This document shows positions 17,944 through 25,934 of a stretch of 64,000 bases of DNA, piece by piece. The notes beneath the pieces were generated by a model. It did no database searches. It saw only the letters and a list, made by a program, of their open reading frames with translations, and was not told where the DNA came from. Both the position numbers and the translations under genes were made by a program. This stretch comes from CBDCUC01 sp965222485 (GTDB lineage Bacteria; Pseudomonadota; Alphaproteobacteria; Rhizobiales; Hyphomicrobiaceae). Numbering within the stretch: position 1 is the stretch's first letter; each line of letters opens with the position of its first letter. Location: contig CBDCUC010000040.1 in assembly GCA_965222485.1 (NCBI GenBank), positions 1,550,001 to 1,614,000 on the forward strand, read 5' to 3'.

Positions 17944-18861
17944 TCACACGATGCGATTTGAAAGTGCGCCCAAGCGTTCAATGCGAAGTTCGATTTCGTC
18001 GCCGCGCGATAACATGTTGCCGTTTTCCAGCCCCGAGCCACCTGGCAACGTACCGGTCGCAAACACTTCGCCGGGGTGGATCTGCTCACCAGTTGAGGCA
18101 TGAGCGATGGCTTCGGCAAGGGAAAACTTGGCGCCGGCGGATGAAACATCGGCGATATGAACACCGTTGATCCACACAGAGCCAGAAAGATTGTAGATGT
18201 GAGGCAGGATCGCGTCGGCCGTTACCGCGATTGACGACATCGCATTGGCAAAATGCTTTGACTTCTGCAGGCCCAGCCCGCTGTCCATCTCCGCCTTCTG
18301 GCAATCGCGCGCACTGAAGTCATTGAGGATGACGAATGCGCCGATCGCCGCCTCAGCTTCGGCGGTTGTGGCATTCAAGAGCGGCTTTGTAGTGACGCAG
18401 GCCAGCTCCAATTCGTAGTCGATGACGTTGGAATAGGCAGGCCACTGGATTTCGTCGCCATCGGCGAACACGTTGAGATGGTTGCCCATGTAGTAGATGG
18501 GCTGACGGTACCAAAGCGGTTTTGGTTTCAGAAGTGGAAAATCTCGACCGGATACTTTTTCGTAGACGTCGACGAGTCGCGACAGCGGAGGCATGAAATG
18601 ACGGATGTAGCCGCGGGTAGCGTCAATGACGTGCCGCTCATAAAGCATGAAGTCGCGCAGTGAGCGCGGTTGAAAGGGGAGCATCAGTAGATCGGGTTTT
18701 GATGTTTGCGGCGTGGCCCCTCTCACCTGGTCTTCAAGTTTGTCTGGTTCCTTAAGGAGTGCAACAAGGTCGTCGCCCTCGCCAGGAAGGTCCGCCCAGC
18801 CGGATTCGATCCTGGCCTGCAGTAGAGTTTTTTCAGCCCTGCGGATGCGTCTGAGCTGCAT
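17944..18861 (-). CDS. Fumarylacetoacetate hydrolase (FAH) family protein
   Basis: A 305-residue FAH-fold enzyme. The conserved segments MLYERHVIDATRGYIRH, the DYELELACVTTKP strand with the acidic metal ligands, FVILNDFSARDCQKAEM and SGEVF-like EVFATGTLPGGSGLENG fit the family, which cleaves carbon-carbon bonds or isomerises dioxo acids using Mg2+ or Mn2+. The N-terminal extension of about 85 residues is longer than in the minimal family. Substrate unknown. AAGG lies six bases before ATG 18861. It sits between a PPC-repeat protein gene (10 bases upstream) and a cyclase gene (10 bases downstream) in a three-gene minus-strand operon. Confidence 0.87.
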   Translation of the reverse strand: MQLRRIRRAEKTLLQARIESGWADLPGEGDDLVALLKEPDKLEDQVRGATPQTSKPDLLMLPFQPRSLRDFMLYERHVIDATRGYIRHFMPPLSRLVDVYEKVSGRDFPLLKPKPLWYRQPIYYMGNHLNVFADGDEIQWPAYSNVIDYELELACVTTKPLLNATTAEAEAAIGAFVILNDFSARDCQKAEMDSGLGLQKSKHFANAMSSIAVTADAILPHIYNLSGSVWINGVHIADVSSAGAKFSLAEAIAHASTGEQIHPGEVFATGTLPGGSGLENGNMLSRGDEIELRIERLGALSNRIV

Positions 18862-18871
18862 TGCGGCCTTG

Positions 18872-20275
18872 CTACTTTGATGAGACGTCTAGCGAGTATT
18901 CGCCGGCGGCGGACCCGTGATAATCGCGGACGGCGACGTAGAGTTTGCCACCTTGATTTCCGTTGACCGTGTGGGCCAGGTCGGCGCCGGGTGTTGTATT
19001 GTATGGCGATGCGAAATTCGTTTTGGATGCGTTGTAGATGTAAAATCGTGGGTGCAGCGTCGTGGATCGGTTTTCAAGCTTGATTGTCAACTTGGCTTTG
19101 TCGTCGACATTGGATGTGTCGAAAACAAACATGTCGACGTCTTTGCCGTCCATGATCTTTGCCGTGGTGGGTGAGTTCAATGTTGCCGCGGTCGCGGTCA
19201 ACAGGCCGTCGTTGGGTTCGAATTCGTCGTAAGCCTTAGCCGGCGTGATGGTCAGAAGATAAAGGCCGGTCGAGTTTCCATGGTAATTGCTGACCCGGAC
19301 GAAGAATTTGGATTCAGGCGCAGCGACCAATGAATATTGGAGGTCGGCACCGCGGGTGGTGCTGTACGGTGCGGCGAGTTCCTGCTTGTCCTTATTATAA
19401 ATGATAAATCTGGGTTCCAATGTCGTTGAGCGGTTCTCTAGCTTGATGGTAATCCAATCGCGGTACTTGGGTGGCGTTTGGAAGAGGAAGAAATCGTAAT
19501 CCTTGGCAGTCCCGATGGCGCCTGAAATGGTTTCGTCCATGGGGACTGTGTTTGTCTTGAGGAGCGTGTTGTTGGGTTCGCTTTCCTCACCTTTGACGTC
19601 GACATTGCTCGGTGGCGTGATTTCCAATTTGCGCAAGGCTTCTGATTTGGCCACCGCGACGACTTCCTTGTTGAACTCCTTTGAGATCTTCGTTGCGGCA
19701 GCGACCTTCTCCTTTATTTTTTCCTGCCGTTCGATGTCAGCAAGCTTCGGGGCTGCGTGGGCGGCTGCTCCGGTCGGTACGGCTGCAACAGTGACAGCTT
19801 TGGGCAGCGCATCCTTGACCAGCGTGATCAATTCGCTGATCTGGTCGTCGTAGGCGCGTGTTTTTTCCTTGCAGCTCAAGAACTGTTCCGGGTTCAAGCG
19901 GCCATGGTCCAAGGCCGTGCAGCATGTTTTCAGATTGAGCGCGGTCATTTGCGCGCGGTCGCTTAATTCGGCGACTTTGCTGCGGCCCAATTGAATTGCG
20001 CCATCTGCTTTGAGAAATCCGATTTTTGCCGAGAATGCCGTCTCGGTCTGTCGGAAGATGGCGTCGCATGGTGCGATGTGCTGCTGGGTCAGGTCATAGG
20101 CCAGGTAGATTGCAGCGGGAACGCATAGCGCTCCAATGACAGCGGCCAAGGCGATATGTGGCTTGTCTGGCAGCCAGTCGAACAGCCGCCGGAACGTTGC
20201 GCGCAACTCATCGATTGTCAAAGAGTTCCGGCCGCCGTTTTGCGGTCGGTCGCTTTGCGCCTTTGTCTCCGGCAT
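18872..20275 (-). CDS. Membrane-anchored protein with two PPC (pre-peptidase C-terminal) repeats
   Basis: A 467-residue protein from ATG 20275. A cytoplasmic N-terminus is followed by one transmembrane helix (about 40-62), a helical cysteine-containing region (CDAIFRQ, KTCCTALDHG, FLSCKEK), an Ala-rich linker and two PPC-type beta domains. The first begins at ESEPNNTLLKTN and the second at FEPNDGLLTATA, and each repeats the string IKLENRSTTL followed by PRF and IYN. PPC domains are usually C-terminal appendages of secreted peptidases, but no peptidase domain is present here. An upstream in-frame TTG at 20302 is disfavoured because AAGGGGA precedes ATG 20275. First gene of an operon with FAH and cyclase genes. 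Confidence 0.8.
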   Translation of the reverse strand: MPETKAQSDRPQNGGRNSLTIDELRATFRRLFDWLPDKPHIALAAVIGALCVPAAIYLAYDLTQQHIAPCDAIFRQTETAFSAKIGFLKADGAIQLGRSKVAELSDRAQMTALNLKTCCTALDHGRLNPEQFLSCKEKTRAYDDQISELITLVKDALPKAVTVAAVPTGAAAHAAPKLADIERQEKIKEKVAAATKISKEFNKEVVAVAKSEALRKLEITPPSNVDVKGEESEPNNTLLKTNTVPMDETISGAIGTAKDYDFFLFQTPPKYRDWITIKLENRSTTLEPRFIIYNKDKQELAAPYSTTRGADLQYSLVAAPESKFFVRVSNYHGNSTGLYLLTITPAKAYDEFEPNDGLLTATAATLNSPTTAKIMDGKDVDMFVFDTSNVDDKAKLTIKLENRSTTLHPRFYIYNASKTNFASPYNTTPGADLAHTVNGNQGGKLYVAVRDYHGSAAGEYSLDVSSK

Positions 20276-20680
20276 CAGCCCATCCCCTTTTGCAATCGAC
20301 AAAGATGATCGCGTGAGGTCCGTCTAATTGCAAGAGCACGTGGCCCTATCCACACGGGTTTGTTGGGGGAGGGGCTTATATGTCGGTTTGATATCTCCTG
20401 CACAAACAGCGGCTGAACGTCCTAATGGGTCCGCCGCGATTTAAATGACAGCCGCTAGCGCTCTCAATGCTATCGGGCCAGTTCCGTCCGCCGAAAGCCG
20501 CAGCTACCGTATGACTGTTCTAGGTAGGCACTTTATCGTCAGTCGAGGCGTTGAAGCTTTGCATTCACTCCCAGCACCAGGCACTTGACTGCGGCCTGCC
20601 ACGGCAAGATCGCATTGAAAGTTTGAACCTTTTTGCAGTTCGTCGCGACAGAAAGTTATGCGATGAACTGGGAGGTTCCA
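20276..20680. other. Divergent intergenic region
   Basis: About 400 bases separate the minus-strand PPC operon from the plus-strand adenylate cyclase. It should hold both promoters. The open frame on the minus strand within 20504-20743 has no ribosome site and no recognisable product. No terminator, RNA or repeat is evident. Confidence 0.45.
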
Positions 20681-21391
20681 ATGCACGTCAGCGACGCAAA
20701 TCTGACTGACAAGCTGAGATCTACCGAAGCCGCCCTTGCCCAAAGCGAAGCGCTATTGGCGAAAGTACTTCCAGCTTTCATAATCGAACGCCTCAAGGCT
20801 CAACCCGAGGCGCAGATCGCCGAATGCTATAATGAGGCTTCGGTCTTGTTTGCCGACATCAAGGGTTTTGTTGCAATCGCACACAAGCTTGGAACGCGAC
20901 GCACAGTCGACCTCCTCAATCGTCTGACGTGTGCCTTTGATGCCTTGGCAGAAGCGCATGGTGCTGAGAAAATTAAGACTATCGGGGACGGCTATATGGC
21001 CGTTGCTGGCGTCGTGACCCAGCCCCAAGACGATCATAGCGAGCGGCTCGTGCGCCTGGCCAATGGAATGATCGAAACGGCAGCGGATATCGGCAATGCG
21101 TTTTCCGTGAGCCTCAAACTGCGCGTCGGCATCGCCACCGGCCCAGTTGCTGCTGGGGTTATCGGAGCCAGTAAGTTCGCGTTCGACGTCTGGGGCGAGA
21201 CTGTCAATCTAGCGTCGCGGCTCGAGAGCCTCGCTGATGTAAACGAAATCCTCGTTTCAGAGGCGGTAAAGACCAACCTTGCCGATGCCTTCCGCCTCAC
21301 CTCTCGTAGGATCGCCGATGTGAAAGGGCTCGGCGCATGCGAACTGTGGTCAGTCGGTCCGGAACTACGGCCAAGCAGGCGTTTTCACTAG
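20681..21391 (+). CDS. Class III adenylate cyclase
   Basis: A 236-residue soluble cyclase consisting of a short helical lead (residues 1-48) and one catalytic domain. Metal-binding aspartates are D59 (VLFADIKGF) and D103 (KIKTIGDGYMAV). The substrate lysine is K99. FDVWGETVNLASRLES supplies D169, which favours ATP over GTP, plus the transition-state residues N176 and R180. The domain should work as a homodimer making cAMP. No sensor domain is attached, so regulation is not visible. ATG 20681 has GGGAGG at an ideal six-base spacing; the frame is open from 20633 but earlier starts lack such a site. Confidence 0.9.
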   Translation: MHVSDANLTDKLRSTEAALAQSEALLAKVLPAFIIERLKAQPEAQIAECYNEASVLFADIKGFVAIAHKLGTRRTVDLLNRLTCAFDALAEAHGAEKIKTIGDGYMAVAGVVTQPQDDHSERLVRLANGMIETAADIGNAFSVSLKLRVGIATGPVAAGVIGASKFAFDVWGETVNLASRLESLADVNEILVSEAVKTNLADAFRLTSRRIADVKGLGACELWSVGPELRPSRRFH

Positions 21392-21664
21392 CCTTCTTTG
21401 CGCGCAATGGTTTGATCATCCCTTATTCGGGAGCGAACAAATATTTCCGAAAGTATGTGCGTGCCCTTCGCACTCTTGCCCTCCCTCAGTACCGCTCTGC
21501 GTAGCATTCCAATTTATGGGCTAAAGGCCAAACGGTTCGAAATCGCGCAACGCCAACCTGGCCGCGTGCGCGTGGCGCACGCGCGTCACGAGTGGGGAGA
21601 GGGGGGCGATACGCCGGGTTTGGGTTACCGGCCAGCTGGGGAAGCATTGTTTTTGCAGAACAAT

Positions 21665-21673
21665 TTATCCACA
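21665..21673 (+). promoter_or_regulatory. DnaA-box consensus match
   Basis: TTATCCACA matches the strong E. coli R1 DnaA box exactly. It is single, with no cluster of further boxes seen nearby, so this is not an origin. It might be a regulatory DnaA site upstream of the dcw cluster, or chance. Confidence 0.35.
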
Positions 21674-21816
21674 GCGCCATGCAATATAGTTAATATTCCA
21701 TTGACACCCATAAAATTCCATGGAATTCCATATATGCCCGTCCGCACCGGGCAACAGGACCGTGGTTGAGGCGCCAGCCTTGTCGAGGGCCGAGGCCTTG
21801 GCGACCACCACGGTCC

Positions 21817-21840
21817 GTCCCAACCGGCAAGGGTTGGGAC
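21817..21840 (+). repeat. 9-bp inverted repeat hairpin upstream of mraZ
   Basis: GTCCCAACC (21817-21825) and GGTTGGGAC (21832-21840) form a perfect stem with a six-base loop. No T-tract follows, so it is not an intrinsic terminator. It abuts the 10-bp inverted repeat at 21757-21816. Confidence 0.6.
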
Positions 21841-22051
21841 CGGGAATGTTGAGCGAGACAAAGACGAAATCTGAAACGGCCGGGAGGTTTGCACGGCCTG
21901 AATGAGGAAAAGACCACGGTTGAACCGAACTCACGGCACATGACCGGTCTGGTGTCGGCCACAACTGCTTCGATTGATTTGGCGTTCAAGGCGGACGTCG
22001 CCGTTAGAGTTGAGATGTAAGCGTTCCAGGTGAGGTTTAGACGCGAAAAGG

Positions 22052-22564
22052 ATGGACCGCTTTGTCTCGACATTCACAAACAAGATCGATGCCAAGGGGC
22101 GGGTTTCGGTGCCGGCCTCATTCAGAGCTGTCTTGGAGCGCGACGGTTATGGAAACGGCGGCGGTGCCGGCATCTATTGCTACCCCTCGCTCGATGCTCC
22201 GGCACTCGATGCCGGTGGCGAACGGCTCGCGCAGAAAATCGATGGGCTTTTGTCGGGCCTGCCGGATTATTCGGACGAGCGTGACGAGCTCTCTGTCGCG
22301 CTCTATGGTGACGTCCAAGTACTCGCCATCGATGGAGATGGACGCATCATCCTTCCTCAAGCACTTCGCACCCACGCCGGTCTTTCAGGCCAGGTTACGT
22401 TTGTCGGGCTTGGTGACAAGTTTCAGATGTGGGACCCGGCGGAGTTCGAACAACGGCGGACGCGCGCACGCGAGAAAGTTCGCGAGCACCGTAAGTTGTT
22501 TGGAGAAGCGCAAAGCGCCGATGCACTAAAGGCAGGCCAAAGCAGACGCGGCGGTGATGAGTGA
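22052..22564 (+). CDS. mraZ: Transcriptional regulator MraZ, first gene of the dcw cluster
   Basis: A 170-residue DNA-binding protein with two SpoVT/AbrB-like half-sites: IDAKGRVSVPASFR (about 12-25) and IDGDGRIILPQALR (about 93-106), matching the DxKGRxxxP pattern. MraZ forms a ring-like oligomer that binds upstream of its own operon and represses dcw transcription. The C-terminus is a charged helix (EFEQRRTRAREKVREHRKLF). The start at 22052 fits family homology, although AAAAGG sits directly against the ATG. Its stop overlaps the rsmH start by one base (TGATG), indicating translational coupling. Confidence 0.95.
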   Translation: MDRFVSTFTNKIDAKGRVSVPASFRAVLERDGYGNGGGAGIYCYPSLDAPALDAGGERLAQKIDGLLSGLPDYSDERDELSVALYGDVQVLAIDGDGRIILPQALRTHAGLSGQVTFVGLGDKFQMWDPAEFEQRRTRAREKVREHRKLFGEAQSADALKAGQSRRGGDE

Positions 22565-23592
22565 TGAACGCACCACACACGCCGGTGCTATTAGGTCAAG
22601 TCCTGGACTGCCTGTCACCGACAGACGATGAAACATACATTGATGCCACGTTCGGTGCTGGCGGTTATTCGCGCGCTATCCTAAATGCTGCTCGCTGCAA
22701 CGTGCGCGCATTCGACCGCGATCCCAGTGCGATCGCGGCAGGCCAATCCATGTCGGAGGAATTTGATGGGAGGCTGGAGCTCGTACTTCAGCCCTTTTCG
22801 AAGCTTTACGAATTGTGCTCATCCGGCGCCGAGAAAGACGGTGAAGGTGGACGTTTCGACGGCGCGGTTTTTGATCTCGGCGTTTCGTCAATGCAGCTTG
22901 ATCGGCCAGAGCGTGGTTTTTCGTTTCAGGCCGACGGGCCGCTTGATATGCGCATGTTCGTGAGCGATGGCGCAAAGGGTGACGAGGCGGGGCTCTCCGC
23001 TGCCGAGGTCGTCAATACGTTTGAACAGGACCGGTTGGCCGACATCTTGTTCCATCTAGGCGATGAGCGTCGCTCGCGTGCAATCGCGCGCGCGATCGTA
23101 GCGCAGCGCAAGCATTCGCCGATAACGCGGACAAGCGAACTGTCAGATCTTGTTGCCCGGGTGCTGGGAGGGCGGAGAGGCGAAGCCCGCCATCCGGCGA
23201 CGCGCACGTTTCAGGCGTTGCGCATGTTCGTCAATGATGAACTCGGTCAGCTAGCACGCGGGTTGGCAGGGGCGGAGCGATGTCTGAAGCCGGGAGGGCG
23301 GCTTGTTGTCGTCACGTTTCATTCCATTGAAGATCGGTTGGTAAAGCGTTTCTTCGGTGCCAGAAGCGGACATGCGCCTGGTTTGTCGCGCCATGTCCCG
23401 GAGCCGCAGGAACGAGGTCCGGAGCCAAGTTTCCGAATTGTTAACCATCGCCCGTTAACGTCTTCGAAAGGAGAACTTGCATCCAACCCTCGCGCACGTT
23501 CCGCGCGGTTGAGATCAGCATCCAGAATCGATGCGCCCGCGTGGCCATTGGACTTGGAGGATCTTTTAGGGCGGGTGGCTGGGCTGTCGTAG
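22564..23592 (+). CDS. rsmH: 16S rRNA (cytosine-1402-N4)-methyltransferase
   Basis: A 342-residue SAM-dependent methyltransferase (formerly MraW) that modifies C1402 of 16S rRNA in the ribosomal decoding centre. Family landmarks are HTPVLLGQVLDCL at the start, the SAM-binding motif YIDATFGAGGYSRAIL, FDLGVSSMQLDRPERGFSF, and a C-terminal block VVTFHSIEDRLVKRFF. Full length. ATG 22564 overlaps the mraZ stop; a GTG three bases earlier is equally placed. Second gene of the cluster. Confidence 0.96.
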   Translation: MNAPHTPVLLGQVLDCLSPTDDETYIDATFGAGGYSRAILNAARCNVRAFDRDPSAIAAGQSMSEEFDGRLELVLQPFSKLYELCSSGAEKDGEGGRFDGAVFDLGVSSMQLDRPERGFSFQADGPLDMRMFVSDGAKGDEAGLSAAEVVNTFEQDRLADILFHLGDERRSRAIARAIVAQRKHSPITRTSELSDLVARVLGGRRGEARHPATRTFQALRMFVNDELGQLARGLAGAERCLKPGGRLVVVTFHSIEDRLVKRFFGARSGHAPGLSRHVPEPQERGPEPSFRIVNHRPLTSSKGELASNPRARSARLRSASRIDAPAWPLDLEDLLGRVAGLS

Positions 23593-23758
23593 GGCGACAA
23601 CTGGGCTCGTAGACGCGTGAGAACGCATCGGCTCGGTCGGTCTGCCGTTTCAAAATGCGACGCGCCAGTGTGACGGTTAAGGCAGGCAGGTTCTACGTGG
23701 TCGGGAGTTAATGGGCAGGTTGCCCCGTGATACCGGCGCAATGTCAGGAGTTTGTGTA

Positions 23759-24070
23759 ATGCGTATGATGCTAATTGGATCAGCCTTTATGGCCATATCC
23801 AGCGCTTTTCTCCTTTACGGGCTCAATTACGAGACGCGGCTCATTCAATCGGCCACGCATGAGCGCGAACGTTCAATCGAATCCATAAAGAACGACATCG
23901 CAGTTTTGAAAGCGGAGCGCGCCCATCTGGCTCGTCCGGACCGGATTGCGCCGTTAGCCCGCGAATTGGGTCTTCAGCCGGTGCGCGATGCACAAATTCA
24001 AACCGGTGCCAGCAAACGTCGTGCGGACATCAGTTCAGAAATCACGACCGGTTCTACAATCATAGATTAG
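23759..24070 (+). CDS. ftsL: Cell division protein FtsL
   Basis: A small bitopic protein of 103 residues with one transmembrane helix at the N-terminus (about 3-21) and a periplasmic coiled coil (ERERSIESIKNDIAVLKAERAHLARPDRIAPLARELG), ending in a disordered tail. FtsL bridges FtsQ/FtsB to FtsW-FtsI and helps activate septal synthesis. Sequence conservation in this family is low, so the call rests on architecture and position between rsmH and ftsI. ATG 23759 has AGGAG at eight bases. An upstream in-frame ATG at 23711 would add 16 residues, but its GGGAG is only three bases away. Confidence 0.85.
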   Translation: MRMMLIGSAFMAISSAFLLYGLNYETRLIQSATHERERSIESIKNDIAVLKAERAHLARPDRIAPLARELGLQPVRDAQIQTGASKRRADISSEITTGSTIID

Positions 24071-24082
24071 TCACGGCCATCG

Positions 24083-25774
24083 ATGCATTTTTCGCGGACC
24101 GAAATACATGGACCGTCCGCATCGGAGTGCGGGCAACAAGCCGTCAGCCGTGCGCGGTATGCAAAACGGCTGCGTGCGCTTGGCGCCGCGTTGGCGATGA
24201 CGGTCGCATTTTTCGGAGTTGCGGCTCAGCTTGTCGGGCTGGCGATGCGCGGGCAATCGGTGATGTCCTCACATATGACTGCACCGATTGCTACGGGCTA
24301 TGCGCGTCCTGACATTGTTGATCGCAACGGGCGGCTTCTAGCTGGCGATGTCGCGATGCCGTCGCTATTCGCCAATCCGTCACTTGTCGGAGATCACGAC
24401 GAGCTGATTGAGAAGCTCAGAATGGTCCTGCCCGAGCTCGACCCAGATTCAATTCGTGGAAAACTAGCGGATCGCTCTCGTAAATTTGTCTGGATCAAGC
24501 GCGGCCTGTCTCCAAGCCTGGCTCAGAGAATTCACGATCTCGGTGTGCCGGGGCTACAATTCAGGAAGGAATTACGCCGCGCCTATCCCGCCGGACGGAT
24601 GGCTGGTCATGTGCTGGGGCATGTGGACGTCGATAACAAGGGTTTGGCCGGTTTCGAACGATATTTGGACGAGAATAGTTTTGTCGATCCGGTTAGTTCG
24701 GCACATCTTTCATCGCGTGCACCGGTGCGCCTGTCACTTGATGTGGGGGTTCAGCACGCGCTGGAGGAGACTTTGAGCGATGCGATTGTGCGCTATCGCG
24801 CCAAGGGTGCTGGCGGTCTCATACTGGATGTTGTGAGCGGTGAAGTGATGGCGGCGGCAAGCCTGCCTGATGTCGATCCCTTGCAGCCCTTGGAGGCGCT
24901 GCAACCGTCGCGACGCGACAAGCTATTGGCCAGTACATATGAACTGGGATCCATATTCAAGGTGCTCACTGTTGCCATGGCGCTGGACGGTGGCATCGCG
25001 AAGCTGGGTAGCATGTTAGATGTAAGCAAGCCGCTGCACTCGGGGCGTTTCACTATTAGTGATCTGCATCCGTACGGACAGCCGCTGACGGTTGCGGAGG
25101 CGTTCATTCGCTCTTCGAACATCGGCGCGGCGCTGCTTGCTAGACAGGCCGGTGTGAAAGTGCAGAAGGCATTCTTCGAACGCATCGGACTGTTGGCGAA
25201 AATGAAGACTGAAGCCGGTGTTTTGGCGCAGGCGCAGCAACCGGATTACTGGGATGAAACCACCGGGCTCACAGCGTCCTACGGCCATGGCGTTGCCGTT
25301 GCACCATTGCAGTTTGCGGCTGCTGCCGCGGCACTGGTCAACGGCGGGCAAGAAGTCAAGCCAACGTTCTTACGCCAGCAGCGTGCCCAGGTGAGCCGTC
25401 GGCAACTGGTGAGTGGCGATACCAGCCGACGCATTCGCAGGCTCATGCGGCGCAACGTTATCGATCCTAGAGGCACTGGCCGACGTGCCGATGTTCCGGG
25501 TTATCGCGTTGGCGGCAAAACCGGAACGGCGGAAATAGCGCGTGCCGGGGGCTATAAGAAGAAATCGGTGATCAGTTCCTTCGTTGGTGCATTTCCCATG
25601 GATGAGCCGCGCTATCTGACGCTTGTGATGTTGTTTGAGCCAACAGGAACGCCTGAAACCAAAGGCCACATCACGGCGGGGCTTAACGCTGCTCCGACGA
25701 CGGCCAGGCTTATCAGGCGCGCAGCACCTCTGCTCGGTGTGCCGTCAAAACACCGCAATGGCACGGCCGGATAG
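24083..25774 (+). CDS. ftsI: Septal peptidoglycan transpeptidase FtsI (PBP3, class B)
   Basis: A 563-residue class B penicillin-binding protein that cross-links septal peptidoglycan as the partner of FtsW. One transmembrane helix lies at about 33-55. The N-terminal pedestal includes IVDRNGRLLA and AYPAGRMAGHVLGHVDVDNKGLAG. The transpeptidase motifs are complete: S290-I-F-K293, S344-S-N346 and K479-T-G481, the last inside VGGKTGTAE. An unusually charged N-terminal cytoplasmic part of about 30 residues precedes the helix. It starts 12 bases after ftsL. A gap of 160 bases separates it from murE. Confidence 0.95.
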   Translation: MHFSRTEIHGPSASECGQQAVSRARYAKRLRALGAALAMTVAFFGVAAQLVGLAMRGQSVMSSHMTAPIATGYARPDIVDRNGRLLAGDVAMPSLFANPSLVGDHDELIEKLRMVLPELDPDSIRGKLADRSRKFVWIKRGLSPSLAQRIHDLGVPGLQFRKELRRAYPAGRMAGHVLGHVDVDNKGLAGFERYLDENSFVDPVSSAHLSSRAPVRLSLDVGVQHALEETLSDAIVRYRAKGAGGLILDVVSGEVMAAASLPDVDPLQPLEALQPSRRDKLLASTYELGSIFKVLTVAMALDGGIAKLGSMLDVSKPLHSGRFTISDLHPYGQPLTVAEAFIRSSNIGAALLARQAGVKVQKAFFERIGLLAKMKTEAGVLAQAQQPDYWDETTGLTASYGHGVAVAPLQFAAAAAALVNGGQEVKPTFLRQQRAQVSRRQLVSGDTSRRIRRLMRRNVIDPRGTGRRADVPGYRVGGKTGTAEIARAGGYKKKSVISSFVGAFPMDEPRYLTLVMLFEPTGTPETKGHITAGLNAAPTTARLIRRAAPLLGVPSKHRNGTAG

Positions 25775-25934
25775 GTTGAGGGGCACAGGTTTGTGGTGGC
25801 AGCTCTTTTTTCGCGTTTGACGCTCCGGTCCCTTAGCAATAAGTAGCGGGACTTGGAGAGCCGGTTGTCAGCCAATATCGTTAAAGCCCTATCCGTTGGG
25901 CGTGTACGGGCCGGCAGCGCAGTTTTGAGGTGCC

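Larger units (their letters stand above)
21392..22051. other. Long untranslated region before mraZ with palindromes and a DnaA-box match
   Basis: This 660-base gap precedes the dcw cluster. It holds a perfect TTATCCACA (21665-21673), a 14-bp palindrome AATTCCATGGAATT (21714-21727), a 10-bp inverted repeat GGACCGTGGT / ACCACGGTCC (21757-21766 and 21807-21816) with a third related copy at 21913, and a hairpin GTCCCAACC / GGTTGGGAC (21817-21840). Short open frames exist on both strands but none has protein-like features that I recognise. The cluster promoter and mraZ operator are expected here but not located with confidence. Confidence 0.5.

Noticed and set aside
20504..20743. Minus-strand 79-codon frame upstream of the adenylate cyclase
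   Set aside because: No ribosome site, no homology recognised, and it overlaps the start of the well-supported cyclase gene.
21531..21560. GGTTCGAAAT resembling a tRNA T-loop
   Set aside because: The flanking bases do not form a five-pair T stem, and no acceptor or anticodon arm can be drawn.
21665..21673. DnaA box as evidence for a replication origin
   Set aside because: Only one box is seen, with no A+T-rich unwinding region and no dnaA, hemE or parAB genes nearby.
21701..21735. TTGACA at 21701 as a sigma-70 promoter for mraZ
   Set aside because: No acceptable -10 lies 16-19 bases downstream; the nearest A+T-rich hexamer is over 20 bases away.
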